Below are positions 1 to 7,230 of a stretch of DNA of 64,000 bases, in pieces. The stretch comes from VRUE01 sp963707965 (GTDB lineage: Bacteria; Actinomycetota; Thermoleophilia; Solirubrobacterales; 70-9), in assembly GCA_963707965.1 (NCBI GenBank), contig CAVPRR010000007.1:1-64000 (forward strand), read 5' to 3'. Below the pieces are notes generated by a model that did no database searches, was not told the DNA's origin, and was given only the letters and a program-made list of their open reading frames with translations. Each line of letters starts with the position of its first letter. The stretch's first letter is position 1. Made by a program: the position numbers and the translations under genes.

Positions 1-707
1 GTCACCTCGGCGCCGCGGGGGTCGCCGATGAAGTAGATGTTGTAGGGGACCGGCTTCGGTTTCGCCTTGAACGGTTCGATCGCGCCGCGGCCGGCGGCGA
101 CGACCTTGCCCCCCTTGGTCGCGACCGCATAGAGCAGCAGCCGTTCGAGGTCTTCACCTGACTGGTTTTCCACGTTGCCGCCGGCGAGGACCCCGGAGAA
201 GGGGTCGCCTTCGAGCTTCGGGTCGGAGACGGAGATCCGCGGCAGTTCGCCAGTGAACGGCTCTCCCCCCGCCCCGACCTTCACCTCGACCTTGACCGGC
301 TTGCCGGTAGCCAGGATCTGGTCGTGCACCCACTCGGTCTCGCCGCCGGCCGGGATGAAGGGCACCGCCGCCAGCGCCGGCTCGATCCCCGGGATGTCGT
401 TGCGGTAGACGCTCTTGCCCCTGGCGTCGAGCACGTCGATCGCGATCGGCACGCCGACCAGGCTCTCGTTCGAGCGGTTGCGGAGGCGGACGACGACGGC
501 GCTGCCGTTCGGATCGGTGAGCAGGGTGCTCGAGACGACCTCGACGTCCTTGCTCTGCTTGGTGATCGTCAGCCCCTTCTCCTTCTTCACCGGCCCCAGT
601 TCGGCGCCGATCCTGGCGCTCTTGTCCTGGGTCGATTCGCAGCCGGTGACGACGAGCGCCACGCCGGCCAGGGCGATCGCCAGCGGCAGCGGGCTGCGCG
701 GGCTCAT
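1..707 (-). CDS. Putative lipoprotein, C-terminus beyond window
   Basis: The reading frame starts at the ATG ending at 707, overlaps the pstB stop codon by 4 nt (ATGA) and stays open to the window edge, so at least 235 residues are visible. The N-terminus is a hydrophobic segment followed by VVTGCES, a lipobox-like cysteine around residue 23, so it is probably exported and lipid-anchored. Its middle (VEVVSSTLLTDPNGSAVVVRL... and later IPAGGETEW) resembles FxLYD-like beta-sandwich proteins, but this is only a fold impression. It ends the pst operon, so it may assist phosphate uptake or simply be co-transcribed. The function is unknown and the 3' end is not in the window. Confidence 0.7.
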   Translation of the reverse strand, partial: MSPRSPLPLAIALAGVALVVTGCESTQDKSARIGAELGPVKKEKGLTITKQSKDVEVVSSTLLTDPNGSAVVVRLRNRSNESLVGVPIAIDVLDARGKSVYRNDIPGIEPALAAVPFIPAGGETEWVHDQILATGKPVKVEVKVGAGGEPFTGELPRISVSDPKLEGDPFSGVLAGGNVENQSGEDLERLLLYAVATKGGKVVAAGRGAIEPFKAKPKPVPYNIYFIGDPRGAEV

Positions 708-1447
708 CCGAATGCGCCTCCCACGTACTCGCGGGTGCGCGCTTCGCGCGGCGAGCCGAAGACCTGCTCGGCCGGCCCGTACTCGACCAGCTCGCCCAGG
801 TACATGAAGCCGACGTGGTCGGCGATCCGCAGCGCCTGCTGCATGTTGTGGGTGACGATCACGACCGCGACCTCGTCGCGCAGCTTGAGGATCAGCTCCT
901 CGATCGTCTGCGTCGAGCGCGGGTCGAGCGCCGAGCAGGGCTCGTCGAGCAGCAGCACCTCGGGCCGGGCGGCCAGCGCGCGGGCGATGCAGAGCCGCTG
1001 CTGCTGGCCGCCGGAGAGGCGCAGCGCCGGGTGGTCGAGCGTGGCGCCGACCTCGTCCCAGAGCCCGGCCCGGACCAGGGCGTCGCCGACGTAGTTGAAC
1101 AGCGCGTCCTTGCCGGGCCGCCGCGAGCCCTGCTCGCGCAGGGCGTAGGCGACGTTGTCGAAGACGCTCATCGGGAACGGGTTGGGCTGCTGGAAGACCA
1201 TGCTGACCCGCCGCCGCAGCGCCGTCACCTCCATCCGGTCGACGTCCTCGCCGTCGAGCGTGATCCGGCCGCCGCGGACCGCCGTCGGGGTGATCTCGAC
1301 CAGCCGGTTGAGCGAGCGCAGCAGGGTCGTCTTGCCGCAGCCCGAGGGACCGATCAGCGCCAGCACCTCGCCCTGGCGGACCGGCAGGGTGACGTCGTCG
1401 ACGGCGAGCTTCTCGCCGTAGGAGATCGACACCGCCTCGGTCCGCAT
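704..1447 (-). CDS. pstB: Phosphate ABC transporter ATP-binding protein PstB
   Basis: This is the ATPase of the high-affinity phosphate importer and works with PstA and PstC at the inner face of the membrane. Walker A GPSGCGKT lies near residues 33-40, the signature is LSGGQQQRLCIARAL, and Walker B is VLLLDEPCSALD. The Q-loop/Pst-specific VFQQPNPFPMS stretch supports PstB over other ABC ATPases. The start is doubtful. An ATG ending at 1664, overlapping the pstA stop, opens a Pro-rich leader (MDPLSPPEPPRDERDV) with coding-like high GC3, but one frame off from the ATPase. A 1-nt error near 1465-1490 would fuse the two into a protein of about 319 aa. The ATG at 1447 still leaves a nearly complete ATPase domain. 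Confidence 0.93.
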   Translation of the reverse strand: MRTEAVSISYGEKLAVDDVTLPVRQGEVLALIGPSGCGKTTLLRSLNRLVEITPTAVRGGRITLDGEDVDRMEVTALRRRVSMVFQQPNPFPMSVFDNVAYALREQGSRRPGKDALFNYVGDALVRAGLWDEVGATLDHPALRLSGGQQQRLCIARALAARPEVLLLDEPCSALDPRSTQTIEELILKLRDEVAVVIVTHNMQQALRIADHVGFMYLGELVEYGPAEQVFGSPREARTREYVGGAFG

Positions 1448-1651
1448 CCGCTCGACCTTCGGCCCGGGGCTCGGCTCCGGGCCGGCGCAGCGGCGAGGCG
1501 AGGCCGATCGCGCCGGCGGCGGCCTGCGGGACGTGCCCGTTGGTGGGCGGCGGCTGCACCACGGTCGGCTCGCGGTCGACGACGATGCGGCGCACCGGCG
1601 GCGGCGGGCCGAGGATCACGTCGCGCTCGTCGCGCGGCGGCTCGGGCGGGC

Positions 1652-2602
1652 TCAACGGGTCCATGCGGGTTCCTTCCCGCGGGCGATGCGGGTGACGAGG
1701 AAGTTGAGCGCGATGACGACGAGCAGCAGGACGAAAGCAGCGAAGTAGGCTTTTTCCGGCGCCAGGCCCTCGCCGGCCGGCGAGTTGTAGTAGACGTAGC
1801 TGGTCAGGGTGCTGCCGGTGCCGCGGAAGAGGCCGAAGACGCTGCCGTCAGCCCCGTTGAGGATCTGCAGGGTGGCGCCGAGCAGGACGACGACGATCGC
1901 GGTGTCGCCCGCGACGCGACCCATGCCGAGCGCGGTGCCGGTGCCGATCCCCGGCCGCGCCGCCGGCAGCAGCACGCGGCGGATCGTCGCCGCCCTGGTC
2001 TTGCCGAGCGCGTAGGAGGCCTCGCGCACGTGGCCGGGGATCGCGTTGAGCGCCTCGCGCGTCGCGCCGACAACGAGCGGCAGCGCGATCAGCGACATCA
2101 TCGAGGCGGCGGCGATGAAGGAGCGGCCGAGCACGGCGCCGCCTTCGGCGTCGAAGGTGAGGATGCCGAGCCACTGCTGCTGGAAGAAGACGAGGCCGAA
2201 CATCGCCAGCACGATGCTGGGCGTGCCGGCGACCACCTCGACCGCCGATTCGACCGTCCGCGCCAGCCAGGAGGGCCGCCCGTACTCGGTCAGCCAGACC
2301 GCGATCGTGACACCCAGCGGAGCGGCGATCGCGGTCGACATCACCAGCAGCAGCGCGGTGCCGATGATCGGGTCCTTGAAGCCGCCGCTCTGGGCCTGGT
2401 TGAGGGTCGAGTTGGGGCTGTCGAAGAGCAAGCCGAGGTCGAAGTACTGGGCGCCGCGGAAGGCCATGTAGACGACGATCGCGCCGGCGACCGCGATCAG
2501 GGTCAGGCCGGCCCCCCAGGCGGCGAAGTAGCCGATCCGGTCGCGCAGCGGCCAGCCGCGGACGCTGTCGCGCGGCGAAGTCGCCCCCGGCGCCGCGCTC
2601 AC
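1652..2602 (-). CDS. pstA: Phosphate ABC transporter permease PstA
   Basis: This is an inner-membrane permease subunit of 316 residues that pairs with PstC to form the phosphate channel. It begins with a GTG that overlaps the PstC stop (GTGA), which fixes the start, because the open frame upstream is only a shadow of pstC. About six hydrophobic segments are visible. The cytoplasmic coupling (EAA-like) loop reads MGRVAGDTAIVVVLLG, with Asp where the family usually has Glu (G-E-T). Its 3' end overlaps the candidate PstB leader. Order and spacing (pstS-pstC-pstA-pstB) are the standard ones and indicate a single transcript. Confidence 0.93.
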   Translation of the reverse strand: MSAAPGATSPRDSVRGWPLRDRIGYFAAWGAGLTLIAVAGAIVVYMAFRGAQYFDLGLLFDSPNSTLNQAQSGGFKDPIIGTALLLVMSTAIAAPLGVTIAVWLTEYGRPSWLARTVESAVEVVAGTPSIVLAMFGLVFFQQQWLGILTFDAEGGAVLGRSFIAAASMMSLIALPLVVGATREALNAIPGHVREASYALGKTRAATIRRVLLPAARPGIGTGTALGMGRVAGDTAIVVVLLGATLQILNGADGSVFGLFRGTGSTLTSYVYYNSPAGEGLAPEKAYFAAFVLLLVVIALNFLVTRIARGKEPAWTR

Positions 2603-3558
2603 GGCCGGACCCCGTACCTGCGCATCGACTGCTTGGCGACGAAGCCGGCCAGCGAGAGGAACATGCTGGAGACCAGCAGGACCGCGGCGAAGGCGAACAG
2701 CGTCTCGCCGAACGGCGTCACCGAGAGCCCCTCGACGTTCTCGACCAGCGCCGAGGCCAGCGGCCGGGTCGGCTCGAAGAGGAAGGTGAGGCCGTCGATC
2801 GGGTTCGGCGCGAAGCTGGCCGAGCCGGCGACCATCGAGAGCATGATCGCCTCGCCCAGCGCCCGCGCGGTGGAGAGCACCGCCGCGGCGACGATCGCCG
2901 GGCGGGCGGTGCGCACCGAGATCGTCCACATCACCCGCCAGCGGTTCGCCCCGAGCGCCGCCGCCCCCTCCCGCCAGCTGCCGGGGACCGAGCGCAGCGC
3001 GTCGACCACGATCGCGATCATGATCGGCACGATCATCACGGTGAGGATCAGGACGCCGACGCCGAGGCTGGCGCCGTCGAGCTGGACGACGTTGGCGACC
3101 GATTCCTGCCGCTCCTGGCTGATCAGGTGGTTGCCGACCCAGGGGACGATGACGAGGATCCCGATCAGGCCGTAGACGACCGAGGGCACCGCCGCCAGCA
3201 GCCTCACGACCGGCTCGAGCACGCGGTTGACCCGCGCCGGCGCGAACTCGACGATGAAGATCGCCGCCAGCAGCGAGAAGACCATCCCGATCAGCACCGC
3301 CCCGGCGGTGACGACGAAGGTCCCCCAGAGCAGCGGCCAGGCGTGCAGCGTGTAGACGTAGTCGGCCGGGTTGGCGGGCGAGTTGAAGATGTCCTCGAGC
3401 TGCAGGTCGACGTCGCCTCCCGAGCCGAACCAGGCGAGCCCGTTGTGGGCGAACGAGGGCCACGCTTTCTGGAAGACGAAGACGACCATGCCGGCGATCA
3501 GCGCCAGCACGATGCAGGCGACCGCGCCGAGGATCCGCTCGACCCGGGCGTCGGTCAC
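2599..3558 (-). CDS. pstC: Phosphate ABC transporter permease PstC
   Basis: This is the second permease subunit of the phosphate importer, 319 residues, of the MetI-like fold. A first transmembrane segment (ILGAVACIVLALIAGMVVFVF) is followed by a periplasmic loop that mentions the typical AWFGSGG region, then five more hydrophobic segments. The coupling loop ALGEAIMLSMVAGSA carries the conserved Gly-Glu. The GTG start shares one base with the PstS stop (TAGTG), so translation is probably coupled. No anomalies. Confidence 0.94.
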   Translation of the reverse strand: MTDARVERILGAVACIVLALIAGMVVFVFQKAWPSFAHNGLAWFGSGGDVDLQLEDIFNSPANPADYVYTLHAWPLLWGTFVVTAGAVLIGMVFSLLAAIFIVEFAPARVNRVLEPVVRLLAAVPSVVYGLIGILVIVPWVGNHLISQERQESVANVVQLDGASLGVGVLILTVMIVPIMIAIVVDALRSVPGSWREGAAALGANRWRVMWTISVRTARPAIVAAAVLSTARALGEAIMLSMVAGSASFAPNPIDGLTFLFEPTRPLASALVENVEGLSVTPFGETLFAFAAVLLVSSMFLSLAGFVAKQSMRRYGVRP

Positions 3559-4376
3559 TAGCGGAGGGGCACCCAGTCGCTGGCGACGATCCGCAGCGCG
3601 GTCGGGTTGCGGCGGGCGAAGTTGATGAACTCCTTGGCGACGCCGCTGGCCGCCCCGCGGCTGACGAGGAAGAAGTTACGGGTGCCGGCGTACTGGCCCG
3701 ACTTGGCGTTGCGCAGCGTGCAGGGGACTCCCTGGTAGGGCACGTCGTGCAGGCCTTTGGTGAAGCTGAAGGAGGCGTAGCCGATCGCGTTCGGGTCCGA
3801 TTTGATCGTCTGCGCCTGCAGGCCGTTGGACGATTTCGTCGTCGCGCTTCCGGCGACGCGCAGGGTCTGGCCCATGAAGATGTTCTGGAAGGCGTCCTGG
3901 GTACCGGAGGCGGCGGTGCGGACGACGAGGTCGATCGGCCCGCTCGCCGACGCGCCGGGCACCTGGCTCCAGCTGCGGACCCGGCCGGAGAAGATGTCCT
4001 GGATCTGGGTCTGGCTGAGGGTCGCGATCGGGTTGGAGGGATGCGTGACCACGCAGACCGCGTCGCGGGCGAATTTGTTGAAGACGATGCCGCCCGGATC
4101 GGCCGGTTTCGGGTCGCGCGAGGACATCCCCAGCGTCACCCGGCCGCGCGAGACGTCGGTGATGCCGATGTCGGAGCCGCCCTGCAGGATCACGAACTTG
4201 ACTTTGCCGCTGTACTTGGGCTGCTTGACGAAGGCCTTGGCGAGCCTGGTCGCCAGCGGCGCGATCGAGGTCGATCCGCTCATCGTGATCGTGGCGGCGA
4301 AGGCCGGCGCGACTGCAACCAGCGACACGGCGACGGCAAGCGCTGCGGCTGCCGCCAGGGGGCGGAATCGGTTCAT
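3558..4376 (-). CDS. pstS: Phosphate-binding protein PstS
   Basis: This is the extracytoplasmic phosphate receptor that feeds the PstC/PstA channel. A classical signal peptide of about 27 residues ends in APAFA, just before ATITMSGSTSIAPL, whose SGSTS loop binds phosphate in the family. Other hallmarks are ILQGGSDIGI, GMSSRDPKP, VRTAASGTQDAF and NAIGYASFSF. At 272 aa it is typical for PBP-like PstS. It is the first gene of the operon. The 154-nt divergent spacer to the winged-helix gene holds the presumed promoter. I see no cysteine lipobox, so it may be secreted or wall-associated rather than lipid-anchored. Confidence 0.95.
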   Translation of the reverse strand: MNRFRPLAAAAALAVAVSLVAVAPAFAATITMSGSTSIAPLATRLAKAFVKQPKYSGKVKFVILQGGSDIGITDVSRGRVTLGMSSRDPKPADPGGIVFNKFARDAVCVVTHPSNPIATLSQTQIQDIFSGRVRSWSQVPGASASGPIDLVVRTAASGTQDAFQNIFMGQTLRVAGSATTKSSNGLQAQTIKSDPNAIGYASFSFTKGLHDVPYQGVPCTLRNAKSGQYAGTRNFFLVSRGAASGVAKEFINFARRNPTALRIVASDWVPLR

Positions 4377-4470
4377 CTATCGCTCCTGGAACGGGGTCTG
4401 TACTCCGTCAGTGTCGAACCGGGTGCCCCGCTGAGTGGTGAACGGCGCGTGACTGAGTGGAAAAAAAGTT

Positions 4471-4492
4471 GTTACAGGCACGCCGATAACAG
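4471..4492. promoter_or_regulatory. Inverted repeat in the pstS / regulator divergent spacer
   Basis: TGTTA and TAACA arms of 5 bp are separated by 12 nt, between the divergent pstS and winged-helix genes. On the minus strand the same stretch reads as two CCTGTWA half-sites 15 nt apart. It is a reasonable candidate operator for the adjacent OmpR/PhoB-type DNA-binding protein. The arms are short, so chance is not excluded. Confidence 0.35.
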
Positions 4493-4530
4493 GATCTTCT
4501 CCAGTTCGACACATCTCGTTTACCGGATAC

Positions 4531-4893
4531 GTGGGCCGGTTCGCGAATGTTGCGAACGTGCCGCAAACCTCGAACGCGACAAAGCGGGTGCGCACGATCG
4601 GCAACATCGAGATCCGCCCGGCGGAGTTCCAGGTGCTGATCGAGCAGCGGCGCGTGGGCCTCACCGTGCGCGAGTTCGAGCTCTTCATGCTGCTCGCCGA
4701 CCGGCTCGACGCCGTCGTCCAGCGACCCGAGATCTACTCGCTGATGTGGGGCGGCGAGATGCCCCGCCGCGACCGCTCGGTCGACGTCCTGATCCGCCGC
4801 GTCCGCGCCAAGCTCGAGCAGGTCGCCCCCGAGTGGCGCTACATCCACACCCACTTCGGCATCGGATATAGGTTCAGCCCCGAAGCTATCTAG
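4531..4893 (+). CDS. Stand-alone OmpR/PhoB-type winged-helix regulator
   Basis: This 120-residue protein is almost entirely a Trans_reg_C winged-helix domain. The diagnostic parts are LTVREFELFMLLADR, the recognition-helix region RSVDVLIRRVRAKL and the wing HTHFGIGYRFSP. There is no receiver domain, so phosphorylation cannot control it in the usual way. It is transcribed divergently from pstS, which makes a role in phosphate-responsive control likely but inferred. The annotated GTG has no clear ribosome-binding site. An in-frame GTG at 4588 would give 101 aa and still keep the whole domain, leaving the palindrome at 4539-4557 untranslated. Confidence 0.8.
   Translation: MGRFANVANVPQTSNATKRVRTIGNIEIRPAEFQVLIEQRRVGLTVREFELFMLLADRLDAVVQRPEIYSLMWGGEMPRRDRSVDVLIRRVRAKLEQVAPEWRYIHTHFGIGYRFSPEAI
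4539..4557. promoter_or_regulatory. Perfect 6-bp inverted repeat at the regulator's 5' end
   Basis: GTTCGC and GCGAAC flank a 7-nt spacer. If the regulator starts at the GTG at 4588 rather than 4531, this lies in its leader and would suit an autoregulatory operator. If it starts at 4531 it is coding. Confidence 0.3.
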
Positions 4894-4957
4894 GCTGACT
4901 GGAGATGGTCAGTACGCCGTTTCTCGTGACGTTGCGCCCAAAGTATGTCGGGATGAA

Positions 4958-4976
4958 TTAGCACGTTTTGTGCTAA
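4958..4976. promoter_or_regulatory. AbiE operator palindrome and promoter
   Basis: Perfect 7-bp arms TTAGCAC / GTGCTAA around a 5-nt GTTTT spacer lie directly upstream of the antitoxin. AbiEi antitoxins are known to bind inverted repeats in their own promoter. A TAAATT hexamer (4974-4979) overlaps the right arm and would place transcription start at about 4986, the antitoxin ATG itself, suggesting a leaderless mRNA. This AT-rich patch stands out from the GC-rich surroundings. Confidence 0.6.
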
Positions 4977-4985
4977 ATTATCCAC

Positions 4986-5561
4986 ATGCCAGGAGGTACC
5001 TACACGCAGCTCGCCGAGGTCGCCAACGAGCGATATGGCTTTGTCACGCCCGATGATGCGCGCGAATTGGGGATCAACCCGATGAACCTCGTGCGCATGG
5101 CAGAGCGGGGGCAGATCGAGCGGCGGGGCACCGGCCTGTATCGCTTTCCCCTCACGCCCGCGAGCCGGCTGGATGCCTACATGGAGGCGACCCTCTGGCC
5201 ACGGGGGGCGCACGGCGTTCTCTCGCATGAGACGGCGCTGGAGCTGTACGAGCTGAGCGACGTCCACCCGACCAGGATCCACATCACCGTTCCCCGTGGC
5301 TACAGGGTCCGCCGGGAAGTGCCCCCTCCCTATCGACTCCATCACGAAGACTTGGAGCCCGACCAGATCGCCCTGCACGAGGGAATCGCGGTCGTCACGC
5401 CGGCGCATGTCATCCGCCAGGCGCATGAAGCCCACCTGGGCGCGGCGGTCCTCGGCCAAGCGATCGACCAGGGCGAGCGGAACGGGCGCCTGACCGCTCG
5501 CCAGGCACGCGGGTTGCGTCGCAAGCTGGGCGTCCGCCGCGGTAGCGGGACGCGACGGTGA
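4986..5561 (+). CDS. Type IV antitoxin, AbiEi family
   Basis: The 191-residue protein has an N-terminal winged helix (YTQLAEVANERYGFVTPDDARELG... RRGTGLYRF) followed by the AbiEi C-terminal domain (SHETALELYELSDVHP, IHITVPRGYR, VVTPAHVIRQA). In this family it represses its own promoter and neutralises the AbiEii nucleotidyltransferase without a stable complex (established for AbiE systems). The stop overlaps the toxin start by 4 nt (GTGA). No Shine-Dalgarno precedes the ATG; an AGGAGGT lies just inside the gene with no start codon behind it, so a leaderless transcript is likely. Such pairs act in phage defence or plasmid/island maintenance. Confidence 0.88.
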   Translation: MPGGTYTQLAEVANERYGFVTPDDARELGINPMNLVRMAERGQIERRGTGLYRFPLTPASRLDAYMEATLWPRGAHGVLSHETALELYELSDVHPTRIHITVPRGYRVRREVPPPYRLHHEDLEPDQIALHEGIAVVTPAHVIRQAHEAHLGAAVLGQAIDQGERNGRLTARQARGLRRKLGVRRGSGTRR

Positions 5562-6439
5562 GCCCTTCGGAGTTCAAGCCACCCAGGCGAACACCGACCA
5601 GGCGTGGGCACCTCGAGCGTCTGACCGGCGACTACGGATACACGTATGGCATCGCTCCGGAGCGGGCGCGGCGCTGGCTCTCGCTCGTGTCGTTCGCCGG
5701 CGCCCTCGATGTCGTCCGCGCCGACGATGGGCCGCGCTTCCTGATCAAGGGTGGTGCGTCGATGGAGCTGCGGTTGGGACTGCGTGCTCGCACGACCAAG
5801 GACGTCGACGTCGTCTTCCGCGCCGCGCCGGAGGAGATGCTCGATGCGCTCGAGGAGGCGTTCACCCAGCCATACGGCGACTTCTCCTTCCGCCGCAAGG
5901 GACCGATCGAAGACATCCGGGACACGGGCAGTCGCCGGCTGTTCGTGCAGGTCGGCTTCGCCGGCAAGGATTGGCAGACCCTCCAGGTCGAGGTGGCGCG
6001 ACCCGAGGCGACTGAACCCGAACTCGTCGCGGTGGCGATAGGAATCGCCGACTTCAAGCTCGTCGGCCCGCAGAGGGTCGCCTGTCTCGCGCTGCGTTAT
6101 CAGGTTGCCCAGAAGATCCACGCCGTCACCGAGCAGCCCCGCGGCAGGACCAACCACCGCTACTGGGATCTGATCGACCTCCTGCTCCAGCGCGAGTTGC
6201 TCGGCGACGATCTCATCCGCGTGCGTGAGGCGTGCGTCGAGACTTTTGTCGGACGCGGTCTTCACTCGTGGCCACCGGAGCTGGTGGTTCCTGAGGACTG
6301 GCGTGAGCCCTACGCGATTGTCGCCGCGGAACTCAATGCCGACCTGCCTCTCGACGTCGACACCGCCGCCAAGGGCGTCCGGGACTTCATCGCTGCCATC
6401 GACGCGGCCGGCCGCCGACCGGTAGTGGCCTCGCTGTAG
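5558..6439 (+). CDS. Type IV toxin, AbiEii nucleotidyltransferase
   Basis: This 293-residue protein is the nucleotidyltransferase toxin partner of the antitoxin just upstream. The catalytic region reads FLIKGGASMELR followed by RTTKDVDVVF, the KGG..L..R.T.D.D pattern of the AbiEii/MenT fold. The second conserved block is YQVAQKIHAVTE with the Lys and YWDLIDLLL. Relatives modify RNA (tRNA 3' ends for MenT-type enzymes) and stop translation; the substrate here is not predictable. It starts with GTG inside the antitoxin stop. All motifs are present, so the toxin looks active. Confidence 0.88.
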   Translation: MSPSEFKPPRRTPTRRGHLERLTGDYGYTYGIAPERARRWLSLVSFAGALDVVRADDGPRFLIKGGASMELRLGLRARTTKDVDVVFRAAPEEMLDALEEAFTQPYGDFSFRRKGPIEDIRDTGSRRLFVQVGFAGKDWQTLQVEVARPEATEPELVAVAIGIADFKLVGPQRVACLALRYQVAQKIHAVTEQPRGRTNHRYWDLIDLLLQRELLGDDLIRVREACVETFVGRGLHSWPPELVVPEDWREPYAIVAAELNADLPLDVDTAAKGVRDFIAAIDAAGRRPVVASL

Positions 6440-6501
6440 GGCTTACTTATTTAGTTGCAAAACGCAACGTTCGGTGGCGCAGCAGTCCGGCTGGCTCCAG
6501 C

Positions 6502-7230
6502 TCATTTCAGCTCGCCGGCGTGGCCCTGGGCGAAGTTGAAGGCGCAGCGGAAGTTCTCCGGCTGGCCGACCGGCCTGCCGCCGGCGAAGCCGCCGTGGTC
6601 GCCGTTGTCGTAGACGGTTATGTAGTGGAGGGTTTCGGGGGCCGGGTCGGCAGGGAGCGGCGCGGGGTTGGGCTCGCCCGCCTTGGGATCGCCGCGCGAC
6701 CCTTCGCTCACCCCCTGTGAGCCGGCCGCCCGGCCGCCGGAGGCGGTCGTGGTCAGCGTCGCGCTCATCTCGCGTTTGTCCTTCAGCCCGTCGGTCGGGT
6801 CGATGTCGGTCGCGGCCGTGACCTCGTTGTCGTCGACGCGCCCGGCCAGCTTGATGTAGGAAGCGGCGCCGATCAGCTGCGCGGCGGTCGGCAGGTAACC
6901 GCCCAACTGGGCGCATTTCTGCGTGGCGAAGAAGTAGTCGTTGCGGCCGATGTCGTCCTTCTCCAGCGGGTAGGGGTTTGTCATCATGCAGACCGTCCCG
7001 ATCTTCACCGTCTCCGGCGAGCAGTGGTCGAAGACCCCCCGGGGCAGCACGCTGGTGGGGAACTTCTTCTTGCGGTCGAGGCGCAGGATGCCGAACTTGC
7101 GCGGTTGCAGGCTGGGGCCCGGCAGGGCGCGCTTGGCGAGCGACTCGCCGGCGCCGGAGAGGACGAAGGCACCCAGAGCGAGGACGAGCGCGGACCAGGC
7201 GACGATGCCGACGGTGCGAGGGTTGGTCAT
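6502..7230 (-). CDS. Secreted protein, function unknown
   Basis: A 242-residue protein whose N-terminal hydrophobic segment (VGIVAWSALVLALGAFVLSGAG) is probably a signal anchor. The Cys-containing core includes FDHCSPETVKIGTVCMMTNPY and CAQLGGYLPTAAQLIGAASYI, and it ends FRCAFNFAQG. The GGYLPTAAQ and FRCAF pieces recall the formylglycine-generating-enzyme/sulfatase-modifying fold (LPTEAEWE, FRC), but the similarity is weak and I do not assign activity. The start overlaps the stop of the giant upstream gene (ATGA) and has an AAGGAG site, so it is the last gene of the ftsH operon. Confidence 0.75.
   Translation of the reverse strand: MTNPRTVGIVAWSALVLALGAFVLSGAGESLAKRALPGPSLQPRKFGILRLDRKKKFPTSVLPRGVFDHCSPETVKIGTVCMMTNPYPLEKDDIGRNDYFFATQKCAQLGGYLPTAAQLIGAASYIKLAGRVDDNEVTAATDIDPTDGLKDKREMSATLTTTASGGRAAGSQGVSEGSRGDPKAGEPNPAPLPADPAPETLHYITVYDNGDHGGFAGGRPVGQPENFRCAFNFAQGHAGELK

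Noticed and set aside
815..3175. A 786-codon open frame on the plus strand across the pst genes
   Set aside because: It is antisense to clear pstB, pstA and pstC and consists of Arg/Ala/Gly/Asp-rich translation typical of high-GC shadows.
1652..3463. A 603-codon minus-strand frame that would fuse PstC and PstA shadows
   Set aside because: Only residues from the GTG at 2602 onward are PstA; the earlier part is pstC read out of frame.
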